This document shows positions 35,699-44,261 of a DNA stretch of 56,630 nucleotides, in pieces. Every line of letters begins with the position of its first letter. The first letter of the stretch is position 1. The translations under genes and the position numbers were made by a program. The stretch lies in assembly GCA_015068065.1 (NCBI GenBank), contig SVLE01000007.1:1-56630 (forward strand), given 5' to 3'. This DNA comes from Oscillospiraceae bacterium. Its GTDB lineage: Bacteria > Bacillota > Clostridia > Oscillospirales > Oscillospiraceae. Below the pieces are notes generated by a model. That model made no database searches and was not told where the DNA came from. It saw only the letters and a list, made by a program, of their open reading frames with translations.

Positions 35699-36837
35699 TC
35701 TTCTGCCTCCGCTTTCAGATTGTCCGCCTGACGGCGGTAAAGTTCTGCCCTGGCCTCTTCCACCTGGTCCTGCAGGTTGATGTCGGCCCATACCACCTGA
35801 ACGCTGCCTCCCCAGCCATGTACGCGCAGCCAGGTCTCGCAGATGCGCTCCACCACCGGCTCCAGGCTACGTCGAATCGCGGTGATCTCGCTGGTCATCA
35901 GATCGGCCTGTTGACTGCTCATGCGCTCCGTGGAGGACCAGGAAAGCCCCAGCATAAAGGGCGGGATCCCCGTGCGGGCGATCAGCTGCTCTAAAATCTG
36001 ACGCACAGGCACTTCACTGTCCAGAATCTGGTTGTCTGCACCGATAACCCGGATATCCACATCCCCCATAGCTACAAAGTCCCGTACACCGCCCTGACCG
36101 GACGTCTGCATGGCCCGGCTCCACTCGCTTGCTACCTGCTCGCAGCGTTCCTGGGCATACAACTCATCGCCATCCGTGTTTTTGCAAACCACGGCAAAGC
36201 GCACATTGCCCACCCGTTCCCAGTTCAGTCCGATGGCCTGATAAATTTTCAGCAGAATCTCCGCCATAAAAGGCATGGAGCGCAGCAAAGAAACACCGTA
36301 GGGGCTTCCGGCTTCCGGCTGGAGGGGAGTGAACAGCAGTAGTTCCTGACAGGGGAGGGGTTCAGGCTGTCCCGTTGTGCGCAGGCATAGACGGAAATCC
36401 AGCGGTGTTTCGCCATCCAGAATTTCCACGTGTTCTGGATCGCACCACAGCAGTGCGGCAATCTCACGCCCTTCGCAGTCGGGGACGATCTCGCCCACGG
36501 CCCGGCCGCAGGTAAACAGGCAGTCCAGATATCCGTCCAAAAAAGCCTGAATTCCCCGCTGCCCCCGACCTGCGGGCACGGATTTGAGGAATCGATTCAT
36601 TTCATCCTGTGCCCGAGGTTCCTCGCACAGGACACTGACACCGCCGCACAGGCGGATCAGTTTCAGAATAGCTGCGTCCACAATGGGCACAGCCTCACGA
36701 ATGGCCCGGTAGATCTGGCTTTCGCCGCCTTGGAGAGGGATATACTGCTGCAACGGGCCGAAGGGGTGTCCGGTGGTATTGCGCACCTGAACCGCGGCTC
36801 CCTGCACCTTGGGCGATTTCCTTTGAAAAAACTTCAT
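35695..36837 (-). CDS. Phage portal protein (XkdE-like)
   Basis: A 380-residue portal, the dodecameric ring through which DNA enters the head. YRAIREAVPIVDAAILKLIRLCGGV and GSPYGVSLLRSMPFMAEILLKIYQAIGLNWERVGNVRF match portal proteins of the XkdE group; the stem-like helix and the late RMSSQQADLMTSEITAIRRSLEPVVERICE helix are present. It follows the terminase by 15 bases, with AAAGGAG before the ATG. It is somewhat shorter than typical portals of over 450 residues but has no visible breaks. Confidence 0.9.
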   Translation of the reverse strand: MKFFQRKSPKVQGAAVQVRNTTGHPFGPLQQYIPLQGGESQIYRAIREAVPIVDAAILKLIRLCGGVSVLCEEPRAQDEMNRFLKSVPAGRGQRGIQAFLDGYLDCLFTCGRAVGEIVPDCEGREIAALLWCDPEHVEILDGETPLDFRLCLRTTGQPEPLPCQELLLFTPLQPEAGSPYGVSLLRSMPFMAEILLKIYQAIGLNWERVGNVRFAVVCKNTDGDELYAQERCEQVASEWSRAMQTSGQGGVRDFVAMGDVDIRVIGADNQILDSEVPVRQILEQLIARTGIPPFMLGLSWSSTERMSSQQADLMTSEITAIRRSLEPVVERICETWLRVHGWGGSVQVVWADINLQDQVEEARAELYRRQADNLKAEAEE

Positions 36838-36852
36838 CCGTGTTTCTCCTTT

Positions 36853-38112
36853 TTACATTCTGTTGCGCCGGTACACACTTCCGGCAAAGGTGGGTACGTC
36901 ATGTGTTCCTGGTCCGGCGATGGTCGCGGCGAAATACCGGATGTCGTCCATGGCATGATCATCCTGTTTGCGGACGCGATCCTGTGAGCCGTCCTCGTCC
37001 CATCGGTACAGGCCAAACTCACGTATGGCATCCGGACAGCTGTTGCAAATCACCAATGAGCCGTTTTGCAGCAGCCGGGCCGTAGTCCGTATTCCGGACA
37101 ACACGTCATTTTTTGCCTTGACCACACTCCAACCTTCTCGCCGCAGTAGCTCGATAAAGCTGGCGGCCGACGGATCCACCACCACCTGTCGGATCCGCCT
37201 TCCTCCTGCCAGGCGGGCCAGCTCTCGGGCATACTCCTGATCTGTCTTTTGTTGGCCCTGACTTCGCGAGTCGTAGTAATACTCCGCTACCCGGTACCAA
37301 ACTCCATCCAGCAGCCCCCAGAGACCGAAGGATGCCGGATTGACCGTGCCATAATCACAGGAGATATACCAGCTCTCTATTTCTCCTTCCGGCGGTGGGG
37401 GGCAGGCTTCCTTTTGGAAAAAGTCGTACACAAGCCCTTGTGCCGCCACCCATTCTCCCAACACGAATCTACGGTAAAAGTTTCCCTGAAACATGGTTTC
37501 GTAGCGTGCTCGGATCCGGGGAGACAGGGAGGGGTTATCTGCCATTGTGAAGTGGAGATATAGGACATTCCGGTGTTCTTTTCGACAGATCCACTCCCTG
37601 TAGAACCAGTGCTCCGGGCCTTCCGGATTGCAGGAAAACCAAAGTTTTGCCCCTTCCACCGAACAGCGGGCACAGGCCTGCTCCACGAAGGAGCGGGGCA
37701 TAAGTACTACCTCATCCAGCAGCACCCCAGCCAGTGTCAGTCCCTGAATCAGATCGGCGCTCCCCTCGTCCTTTCCACCGAACAGATAGAACACATTCTC
37801 GCGCCCGCCCAGCCGTACAGTGAGTTGATTGCGTGAGACCTGTTCCAGGCACTCAAAACCCAGCTGTTTCAGCAGTGGCAGCTGTTCCCGCAGCAGGTTG
37901 CGCCGCACAGACTGTATGGTCTTTCCACACAGGGCAAACCCCTGTCCGTTAAAGCACGTCATGGCCCAAAAAAGAAAGGAAAGACCCATACAAAGTGTCT
38001 TGCCACTGCGCACAGCCCCGTCACAGATTACGGCATCGTGATGCCGGTCGTCTTTGCGGCACCACCACAGTAACAGCCGTTTCTGCTTGGGAGAAAATGT
38101 TTTGACTTCCAC
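36853..38112 (-). CDS. Terminase large subunit (XtmB-like)
   Basis: A 419-residue DNA-packaging motor. The ATPase part has Walker A (GAVRSGKT, residues about 32-39) and Walker B (LAGVLLDEVVLM). The RNase H-like nuclease part keeps its acidic residues: SCDYGTVNP, VVDPSA and DDHAMDD. All key residues are intact, which argues for a working packager. Translation starts at GTG 38112, with AAGGA upstream, six bases after the small-subunit stop. No cos or pac site can be recognised. Confidence 0.93.
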   Translation of the reverse strand: MEVKTFSPKQKRLLLWWCRKDDRHHDAVICDGAVRSGKTLCMGLSFLFWAMTCFNGQGFALCGKTIQSVRRNLLREQLPLLKQLGFECLEQVSRNQLTVRLGGRENVFYLFGGKDEGSADLIQGLTLAGVLLDEVVLMPRSFVEQACARCSVEGAKLWFSCNPEGPEHWFYREWICRKEHRNVLYLHFTMADNPSLSPRIRARYETMFQGNFYRRFVLGEWVAAQGLVYDFFQKEACPPPPEGEIESWYISCDYGTVNPASFGLWGLLDGVWYRVAEYYYDSRSQGQQKTDQEYARELARLAGGRRIRQVVVDPSAASFIELLRREGWSVVKAKNDVLSGIRTTARLLQNGSLVICNSCPDAIREFGLYRWDEDGSQDRVRKQDDHAMDDIRYFAATIAGPGTHDVPTFAGSVYRRNRM

Positions 38113-38117
38113 CTGCT

Positions 38118-38426
38118 TCAGCCGTCCTTCTGGCCCTGTTCCAGAAAAGCCCGCAAGAACTGCTCCCCTCCGGAGGGCTTGTCACCCTCCAGCAGTTCCA
38201 GCACCTTTTCCAGTACCGCCAGCCGATCTGCCAGCTTGATTTCCACCGCCCCGGAGGGGCTGCGCTTGAACTCGGTCAGAGCAGACAGATCCAGCCCGGC
38301 CAGTTCATCCGCCTGCTCTTCTGACAGGTAGGCCAACCGTACCGCATCATTGACCCTGACCTGAGCGATGTCGCACATTTTCTGTAAAACTTCATCCCGG
38401 GTGGGAGCCCTCGATTGTTTTCCCAT
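38118..38426 (-). CDS. Terminase small subunit (XtmA-like)
   Basis: A 102-residue protein at the head of the phage operon. It has a helical DNA-recognition N-terminus (TRDEVLQKMCDIAQVRVNDAVRLAYLSEEQADELAGLDLSALTEFK) and a C-terminal helix for oligomerisation. In place of a typical helix-turn-helix it is short, about half the PBSX XtmA length. The ATG at 38426 follows GAGGTGG; a GTG at 38435 is an alternative start. It starts 34 bases behind the shared 27-base element, so this is the operon's first gene. Confidence 0.78.
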   Translation of the reverse strand: MGKQSRAPTRDEVLQKMCDIAQVRVNDAVRLAYLSEEQADELAGLDLSALTEFKRSPSGAVEIKLADRLAVLEKVLELLEGDKPSGGEQFLRAFLEQGQKDG

Positions 38427-38460
38427 AAATTCCACCTCACACTAATGGTAGGATTGGGGT

Positions 38461-38487
38461 GAAAATTGCACGTTTGCGTACACCAAT
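38461..38487 (-). promoter_or_regulatory. 27-base element shared with the tail-fibre-like gene, copy B
   Basis: Identical over 27 bases to 19403-19429. The dyad TGCACG-TTTG-CGTACA is at 38467-38482. It lies directly before the terminase genes on the minus strand. A plus-strand promoter reading (TTGCGT near 38475 with an AT-rich -10) for the divergent carboxypeptidase is also possible. Confidence 0.6.
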
Positions 38488-38583
38488 CACAAAAAATTCA
38501 TAAATTTTCTTTTTTGCACGGAATAGTGGGCTGTGTTCCTCCACATCCTTTTCATCAGAATGAAATGTTTGGAGGAACCATCT

Positions 38584-39717
38584 ATGAAACGAGTGCTGCC
38601 AATTGTGCTGACTTTGGCAATGCTGATCCCATATGTCCACGCAGCCCCTGCCGGCCTTCAGGTGAACGCGGCTTCTTCTGTGCTGATGGAAAAAGAAACG
38701 GGCACTGTTCTCTATGAGAACAACGCCCACGAAAAACTGGAGCCGGCCAGCGTGACCAAGGTTATGACGCTGCTTCTTACAATGGAAGCCCTGGCCGATG
38801 GCCGCATCAAAAAAGAGGATATGGTGTCCACCTCGGCCTATGCCGCCTCTATGGGCGGCTCTCAGGTGTTTTTGGAGGAGGGGGAGCAGATGTCGGTCCA
38901 TGACCTGCTCAAGTGTATTGCCGTTTCCTCGGCCAACGATGCTGCTGTAGCCATGGCGGAACATCTGACAGGCAGTGAAGCGGCCTTTGTAGAGAAGATG
39001 AATGCCCGGGCGGCGGAACTCGGAATGAATGACACTCATTTTTCCAATTGTACCGGTCTGCCTGTAGCAGACCATTACACCAGCGCCTATGACATCGCTC
39101 TTATGTCCCGTCAGCTTGTCTTAAATCACCCGGATATTCAGTCCTATAGCACCATCTGGATGGACACGATTCGGGGGGGAGCATTTGGCCTGTCCAACAC
39201 CAACCGTCTGATTCGGTTTTATAACGGTGCCACCGGACTGAAGACCGGTTTTACAGATTCTGCGCTTTACTGTCTGTCTGCTACCGCCGAGCGCAATGGA
39301 ATGGAACTTATCGCCGCGGTGATGAAATCACCCACTTCCGATGATCGTTTTCAGGCGGCAAAGACCCTGATGGACTATGGCTTTGCCAATTACAGTCTGA
39401 CCACAGTTCATCCGGATCGGGCTCTGGCGCCGGTAACGGTACTTCTGGGAGAGCAGGAGCAGGTACAGCCTCGTCTGGCTCGGGAGTGCCGACTCCTTCT
39501 GGAACGGAGCGGTTCCGGAGAGGTTGCTACGGAACTGCTTGTGGCCGCGGACGTTGCTGCTCCGGTGGAAGAGGGACAGCAGTTGGGCAAAATGATCGTG
39601 CGGGTCAATGGCGAAGTGCGTGATGAGGTGCCCATCGTAGCAGACCGGGGAGTGAACCGACTGTCCCTGCCCGGTATCTTTTTGGGAATGTTCCGTCGCA
39701 TGCTCATGGCCGGATGA
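38584..39717 (+). CDS. D-alanyl-D-alanine carboxypeptidase (PBP5/DacF type)
   Basis: A 377-residue exported penicillin-binding protein that trims the last D-alanine from peptidoglycan peptides. Residues 1-20 are a signal peptide (MKRVLPIVLTLAMLIPYVHA). The active-site motifs are complete: SVTK (LEPASVTKVMTLL), SSAND, and LKTGFT. The C-terminal PBP5-like beta domain follows, and LGMFRRMLMAG may be an amphipathic membrane anchor. The ATG at 38584 follows GGAGGAACC. It is divergent from the phage operon and followed by a terminator, so it is likely a host gene. Confidence 0.95.
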   Translation: MKRVLPIVLTLAMLIPYVHAAPAGLQVNAASSVLMEKETGTVLYENNAHEKLEPASVTKVMTLLLTMEALADGRIKKEDMVSTSAYAASMGGSQVFLEEGEQMSVHDLLKCIAVSSANDAAVAMAEHLTGSEAAFVEKMNARAAELGMNDTHFSNCTGLPVADHYTSAYDIALMSRQLVLNHPDIQSYSTIWMDTIRGGAFGLSNTNRLIRFYNGATGLKTGFTDSALYCLSATAERNGMELIAAVMKSPTSDDRFQAAKTLMDYGFANYSLTTVHPDRALAPVTVLLGEQEQVQPRLARECRLLLERSGSGEVATELLVAADVAAPVEEGQQLGKMIVRVNGEVRDEVPIVADRGVNRLSLPGIFLGMFRRMLMAG

Positions 39718-39723
39718 TCAGAT

Positions 39724-39752
39724 CAGCGGCCGGGGATGTCCCCCGGCCGCTG
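39724..39752 (+). terminator. Terminator after the DD-carboxypeptidase
   Basis: CAGCGGCCGGGG (39724-39735), loop ATGTC, CCCCGGCCGCTG (39741-39752), then TCTGTTTG. Confidence 0.85.
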
Positions 39753-39813
39753 TCTGTTTGTTGCAATGGCAAGGTTTTCGGGGAAATAATAGGAAAAACA
39801 ACCTATTCTTTCC

Positions 39814-39842
39814 TTGACGAAATAAAATGAGTGTTGTATAAT
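39814..39842 (+). promoter_or_regulatory. Promoter of the glgBCDA operon
   Basis: TTGACG (39814-39819), 17-base spacer, TATAAT (39837-39842). The leader to glgB is about 85 bases and AT-rich. Confidence 0.85.
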
Positions 39843-39935
39843 TTATCTAAAATAGGAATGCGTTTTTTATTTGAATATTGTGAACAATAACAGTTTGTGT
39901 TTTTGTCAGTTTTTTGGAGGAATTTAGGAGTACCT

Positions 39936-41879
39936 ATGGCAAATTCAAAGAAGAAAACTTCATCTTATGACCGCTATCTCGGTCTGGAAGCATTCACGGA
40001 CGGACACAGTACCAGAGCCTGGACCTGGTTCGGCGCCCACCCTCATACGCAGGACGGACAAGAGGGGTTCTATTTCCGAGTCTGGGCTCCGAATGCCGTG
40101 CAGATCTCGGTGTTCGGACCGTTCAACGACTGGGATGCCTGCGCTCACCCGTTGTCCCGTGTGGAGGGTGGTATCTGGGAGGGGTTTATCCCCGGACTTT
40201 CTCATGGGATGGCCTACCAGTACGCCGTCTGGTCCGCGGACGACCATTACGTTGGCAAGGCCGATCCCTATGCATTTTGTGCCCAGCTTCGGCCCGATAC
40301 TGCCTCTGTCCTGTATGATCTATCCGGATATTCCTGGGGGGACAAGGCCTGGCTTTCCTACCGTAAAAAGAATCCGCCCTATAACCGGCCCATGAACATT
40401 TACGAGGTCCATCTGGGTTCCTGGCGGCGCACCGGAGAGGGAGGGTTTTTGTCCTACCGGGACATAGCTCAGTATCTTGTCCCTTACGTAAAAGAGATGG
40501 GCTATACCCATGTGGAGTTTCTTCCTGTTATGGAGCACCCGTTGGACATGTCCTGGGGCTATCAGTGCACCGGCTACTTTGCCGCTACCAGCCGTTTCGG
40601 CACGCCCCATGATTTGAAATATCTCATCGACCAGCTTCATCAGGCGGGGGTGGGCGTCATTTTGGACTGGGTCCCTGCCCATTTCCCCCGGGATGCCTTC
40701 GGCCTGTATCATTTTGACGGCACTCCTACCTATGAATATGCAGATCCCCGCAAGGGAGAACACCCCGAGTGGGGCACCAACTGCTTTGACCTTGGCCGCA
40801 GTGAGGTGCGATCCTTTCTGTTTTCCTCAGCCATGTTCTGGCTGGAAGAGTACCACGCCGACGGTCTGCGCGTGGACGCCGTTTCCTCCATGCTCTATCT
40901 GGACTACGCCCGCCAGGATGGGCAATGGATGGCCAATGTGCACGGCGGTCACGAAAATCTGGAGGCAGTGGACTTTCTCCAAAAGCTGAACACCGCGGTT
41001 TTTGCTGAGCATCCCGATGTGCTTATGATTGCGGAGGAGGCTACCTCCTGGCCCAAAGTGACCCACCCTGTTGACCAGGGCGGACTGGGCTTCAATTTCA
41101 AGTGGAACATGGGTTGGATGAACGATGTATGCCACTATCTGAAAACCGATCCTATCTTCCGCCAGTACAGCCACCGGGACCTGACTTTCTCTCTTATGTA
41201 CGCATTCAGTGAAAACTATATCCTGCCCATCTCTCACGACGAAGTTGTCCACATGAAGGGCTCCCTTATTGGCAAGATGCCCGGCTGGGACGGCCAGAAG
41301 TATGGCTTCGTGCGCGGTTTCTGGAGCTATATGCTCACCCATCCCGGAAAGAAACTGCTTATCATGGGCAGTGAGATCGGTCAGTTCAACGAGTGGCACT
41401 ACGAGCACTCTCTTGACTGGCATCTGTTGGACTATGAACCCCACCGTACTTTGCAGTCCTTTTTCAAGGAAGCCAACGGATTTTACCTTGCCCATCCCGC
41501 GCTGTGGGAGCAGGATAACAGCTGGCAGGGCTTCGAGTGGCTGGAGGCAGACGATGCACAGAGCAATGTTCTTGCTTATCTGCGCCGTGCCCGGGACGGC
41601 TCATTCCTGTTGGTTGCCTGCAACTTCTCTCCCGTACACCGCCCCGGCTATCGGCTGGGCGTGCCTGTGCCCGGAACATATCGACAGGCGTTCAACTCCG
41701 AATGGCATCGCTTTGGCGGCTGTGTCCCTGAGGAGGAGACCCCTCTGCTCAGTCAGGATATCCCCTGGCACCGGCAGGGACAGTCCATCCAAATCGATAT
41801 CCCCCCCACAGGCTGTGTGATTTGTGAATTGTTGCCCTCCAAACCCGGACGGGCTGTGAAAAAGAAAACCTCGAGGTGA
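39936..41879 (+). CDS. glgB: 1,4-alpha-glucan branching enzyme
   Basis: A 647-residue GH13 enzyme that adds alpha-1,6 branches to glycogen. The N-terminal CBM48 part ([23 protein letters not shown]) precedes the barrel. Catalytic residues are visible: the nucleophile Asp in [12 protein letters not shown], the acid Glu in [11 protein letters not shown], and the third Asp in [12 protein letters not shown]. The family signature [21 protein letters not shown] is present. The ATG at 39936 follows TAGGAG. First gene of glgB-glgC-glgD-glgA; stop and the next gene's ribosome site overlap. Confidence 0.96.
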   Translation: MANSKKKTSSYDRYLGLEAFTDGHSTRAWTWFGAHPHTQDGQEGFYFRVWAPNAVQISVFGPFNDWDACAHPLSRVEGGIWEGFIPGLSHGMAYQYAVWSADDHYVGKADPYAFCAQLRPDTASVLYDLSGYSWGDKAWLSYRKKNPPYNRPMNIYEVHLGSWRRTGEGGFLSYRDIAQYLVPYVKEMGYTHVEFLPVMEHPLDMSWGYQCTGYFAATSRFGTPHDLKYLIDQLHQAGVGVILDWVPAHFPRDAFGLYHFDGTPTYEYADPRKGEHPEWGTNCFDLGRSEVRSFLFSSAMFWLEEYHADGLRVDAVSSMLYLDYARQDGQWMANVHGGHENLEAVDFLQKLNTAVFAEHPDVLMIAEEATSWPKVTHPVDQGGLGFNFKWNMGWMNDVCHYLKTDPIFRQYSHRDLTFSLMYAFSENYILPISHDEVVHMKGSLIGKMPGWDGQKYGFVRGFWSYMLTHPGKKLLIMGSEIGQFNEWHYEHSLDWHLLDYEPHRTLQSFFKEANGFYLAHPALWEQDNSWQGFEWLEADDAQSNVLAYLRRARDGSFLLVACNFSPVHRPGYRLGVPVPGTYRQAFNSEWHRFGGCVPEEETPLLSQDIPWHRQGQSIQIDIPPTGCVICELLPSKPGRAVKKKTSR

Positions 41880-41884
41880 TCGGA

Positions 41885-43096
41885 ATGAAAAAAGAATGTG
41901 TAGCGATGCTTCTGGCCGGTGGACAGGGCAGTCGGCTTTATGCCCTGACCAGTCACGTGGCCAAGCCTGCAGTCCCTTTCGGCGGCAAGTTTCGCATCAT
42001 TGATTTTCCTCTTTCCAACTGTGCCAATTCCGGAATTGACACAGTTGGCGTACTTACCCAGTACCGCCCACTGGAGCTGAACAGCTACATCGGCTCCGGC
42101 CAGCCCTGGGATCTGGACCGGGCGGATGGCGGCGTACATATTCTTCCACCCTATATGCGGGAAGGGGACCAGGGTACCTGGTATAAGGGTACGGCCAATG
42201 CCATCTATCAGAACATCGGATTTTTGGACATGTACGACCCGGAGTACGTGGTCATCCTTTCCGGTGACCATATTTATAAGATGGACTATTCCAAGATGGT
42301 GGACCACCACAAGCGTGTGGGCGCCGCCTGCACCATCTCTGTACTGGAAGTGACCATGGAGGAAGCCAAGCGCTTTGGTATCATGAACGTGGACGAACAG
42401 GACATGATTTATGAGTTTGAGGAAAAACCGCCTCAGCCCAAGAGCAATCTGGCCTCCATGGGCATCTACGTCTTTACCTGGTCCAAACTGCGCGCCTACC
42501 TGATCGCAGACGAGGAGGACCCCAATTCCTCCAACGATTTCGGCAAGAATATCATCCCCGATATGCTTGCCGCCGGAGAAAAAATGGCCGCCTACCGCTT
42601 CCATGGCTATTGGAAGGATGTGGGTACCATTGATTCCCTGTGGGATGCCAACATGGATATGCTGGCGCCCCGTACCAGCATCGATCTGTATGATCCCAGT
42701 TGGCCCATCTATGCCCGCACCCCCATCAAGCCGCCCCATTTCACCGGCCCGGAGAGTAGGATCTCCCACTCTCTGGTCAGCGGCGGTTCCAACATATACG
42801 GAACGGTGGAAAACTCCATTCTCTTCCACTCTGTTACGGTGGAGGAGGGTGCAGAAGTTCGATACTCCATCCTCATGCCCGGTGTGACCGTCAAGGCCGG
42901 AGCAAAAATTGAGTATTCCATCATTGCGGAGAATGCAGTGATCGAAGTAAATGCCTGCGTGGGCACCCCGCCGGACGGTACCGATCCGGACTGGGGCGTT
43001 GCCGTGGTGGCCGGCGGAGTCACCGTGGGAGAAAATGCGGTTGTTACTGCCCATGCCATGGTCCGTGACGACGTGAAGGGAGGTGAGCGGGTGTGA
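41885..43096 (+). CDS. glgC: Glucose-1-phosphate adenylyltransferase, catalytic subunit
   Basis: A 403-residue ADP-glucose pyrophosphorylase that makes ADP-glucose from glucose 1-phosphate and ATP. The N-terminal catalytic motif [15 protein letters not shown] is complete. [31 protein letters not shown] and [12 protein letters not shown] follow. The beta-helix domain occupies the last 110 residues. The ATG at 41885 is six bases after GAGGTGA; a GTG at 41876 is in frame but overlaps that site. It is followed by GlgD, with which it probably forms a heterotetramer as in Geobacillus. Confidence 0.96.
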   Translation: MKKECVAMLLAGGQGSRLYALTSHVAKPAVPFGGKFRIIDFPLSNCANSGIDTVGVLTQYRPLELNSYIGSGQPWDLDRADGGVHILPPYMREGDQGTWYKGTANAIYQNIGFLDMYDPEYVVILSGDHIYKMDYSKMVDHHKRVGAACTISVLEVTMEEAKRFGIMNVDEQDMIYEFEEKPPQPKSNLASMGIYVFTWSKLRAYLIADEEDPNSSNDFGKNIIPDMLAAGEKMAAYRFHGYWKDVGTIDSLWDANMDMLAPRTSIDLYDPSWPIYARTPIKPPHFTGPESRISHSLVSGGSNIYGTVENSILFHSVTVEEGAEVRYSILMPGVTVKAGAKIEYSIIAENAVIEVNACVGTPPDGTDPDWGVAVVAGGVTVGENAVVTAHAMVRDDVKGGERV

Positions 43097-44208
43097 ACGA
43101 CCTGCACGGAATTATTTTTGCATATCATTCCCTCCGCAATCTGGGCGATCTGACCAACCACCGCAACACCTGCTCGGTCCCCTACGGAAGCCGTTACCGC
43201 CTGATTGACTTCATGCTCTCCAATATGGTGAATGCCGGTGTTTCCGATATTGGACTTATCGTCCATGAAAACTATCAGTCCCTGCTGGATCATGTAGGCT
43301 CCGGCAAGGACTGGGATCTGAGTCGCAAGCACGGTGGTCTGCGTATCCTGCCCCCCTTCAGTACCTCCGAGCGGACGCAGGGGGAGTACCGGGGCAATAT
43401 GGACGCTCTTGTGGGTGTATCCTCCTATTTGCGCAATATCCGTCAGGATTATGTGGTTCTGGCCTGGGGCGATTTGGCAATCAACTTCTCACTGGAAGAG
43501 GCTTTTGCCCAGCATCTGGAGACGCAGAGCGACATCACCGTTGTCTGCACTAACAACCGCTGGGGTGCACCGGAGGTCTGCCAGTACCTCAAGACCGATG
43601 GATCTGGCCGCGTTACTGACATTATCATCAATCCCTCTCAGGTGCCGGACGGACTGGAATCGCTGGAGATCTACATTCTCTCCAAATCGCTCCTTCTCTC
43701 TCTGGTGGAGGAATGCGCCACCCATGATATGCATTCTTTCAGCCGGGGCGCATTGCTCCCCAGACTGAATACCCTGAAGATCACGCCCTATCTGTATGAC
43801 GGCTATGTGGGCCGATTCCATTCGGTCAGGAATTATTTCGTTCGGTCCATGGACCTGCTGAAAGAGGATGTGCGCCGGGATGTCTTTGATCCCAATTCGC
43901 CCGTGCGCACCAAGGATCGCTTTGACCCCTCCACCTACTATGGTCCGGACTCCCGGTGCCACAACTCCCTCATCGCCGACGGCTGTGTGATCGAGGGCGA
44001 GGTGGAAAACTCCATCCTTTTCCGCGGCGTGGTGGTAGAAAAGGGCGCGAAGGTCTCCAACTGCGTACTCATGCAGGGAACCGTCATCGGAGCAGACGCA
44101 AACGTTTCCTATGCCGTGGCGGATAAAAATGTCCGCATTGGTGAGAAACGCACGCTGACCGGGCAGGAGACCTATCCTATCGCCATTCCCAAGAACACTG
44201 CCGTCTGA
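43093..44208 (+). CDS. glgD: GlgD, regulatory subunit of ADP-glucose pyrophosphorylase
   Basis: A 371-residue homologue of GlgC. In place of the GGxGxRL catalytic loop it has [19 protein letters not shown], so it is probably not catalytic. The rest of the fold is kept ([51 protein letters not shown]), as is the beta-helix end ([20 protein letters not shown]). Known GlgD proteins raise the activity of GlgC. The GTG at 43093 overlaps the glgC stop by four bases (GTGA) and follows AAGGGAGGTGA. Confidence 0.95.
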   Translation: MNDLHGIIFAYHSLRNLGDLTNHRNTCSVPYGSRYRLIDFMLSNMVNAGVSDIGLIVHENYQSLLDHVGSGKDWDLSRKHGGLRILPPFSTSERTQGEYRGNMDALVGVSSYLRNIRQDYVVLAWGDLAINFSLEEAFAQHLETQSDITVVCTNNRWGAPEVCQYLKTDGSGRVTDIIINPSQVPDGLESLEIYILSKSLLLSLVEECATHDMHSFSRGALLPRLNTLKITPYLYDGYVGRFHSVRNYFVRSMDLLKEDVRRDVFDPNSPVRTKDRFDPSTYYGPDSRCHNSLIADGCVIEGEVENSILFRGVVVEKGAKVSNCVLMQGTVIGADANVSYAVADKNVRIGEKRTLTGQETYPIAIPKNTAV

Positions 44209-44261
44209 TTGGTATTTTCCATGGGGTGCAAGCCCCTCAACATTGTGAATCGAGGTCGCAT

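Larger units (their letters stand above)
25667..38490 (-). mobile_element. Compact PBSX-like phage-derived structural operon
   Basis: About 18 tightly packed minus-strand genes, many joined by ATGA overlaps. The order follows Bacillus PBSX: small and large terminase, portal, prohead protease, decoration protein, capsid, connectors, sheath, tube, chaperone, LysM protein, hub, spike, baseplate wedge, baseplate J, tail protein. Integrase, repressor, replication, holin, endolysin and a normal tape measure are absent. Flanks are host genes (hemW, DD-carboxypeptidase) and terminators. It looks domesticated rather than a recent intact prophage, since base composition looks like the host's. Possible roles are a PBSX-like killer particle, a gene-transfer-agent-like packager, or a decaying remnant. 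Confidence 0.88.

Noticed and set aside
19403-38487. The two 27-base repeats as attL and attR of an integrated element
   Set aside because: The interval includes clear host genes (rpiB, glgP, hemW and others), no integrase is present, and both copies sit at promoter distance from minus-strand phage-type genes. A regulatory role fits better, though att sites are not fully excluded.
38437-39075. A 212-codon minus-strand frame overlapping the DD-carboxypeptidase gene
   Set aside because: It is antisense to a complete, motif-bearing carboxypeptidase and has no ribosome site.
41753-43054. A 433-codon open frame antisense to glgC
   Set aside because: Histidine/glycine-rich shadow of a conserved gene, with no ribosome site.
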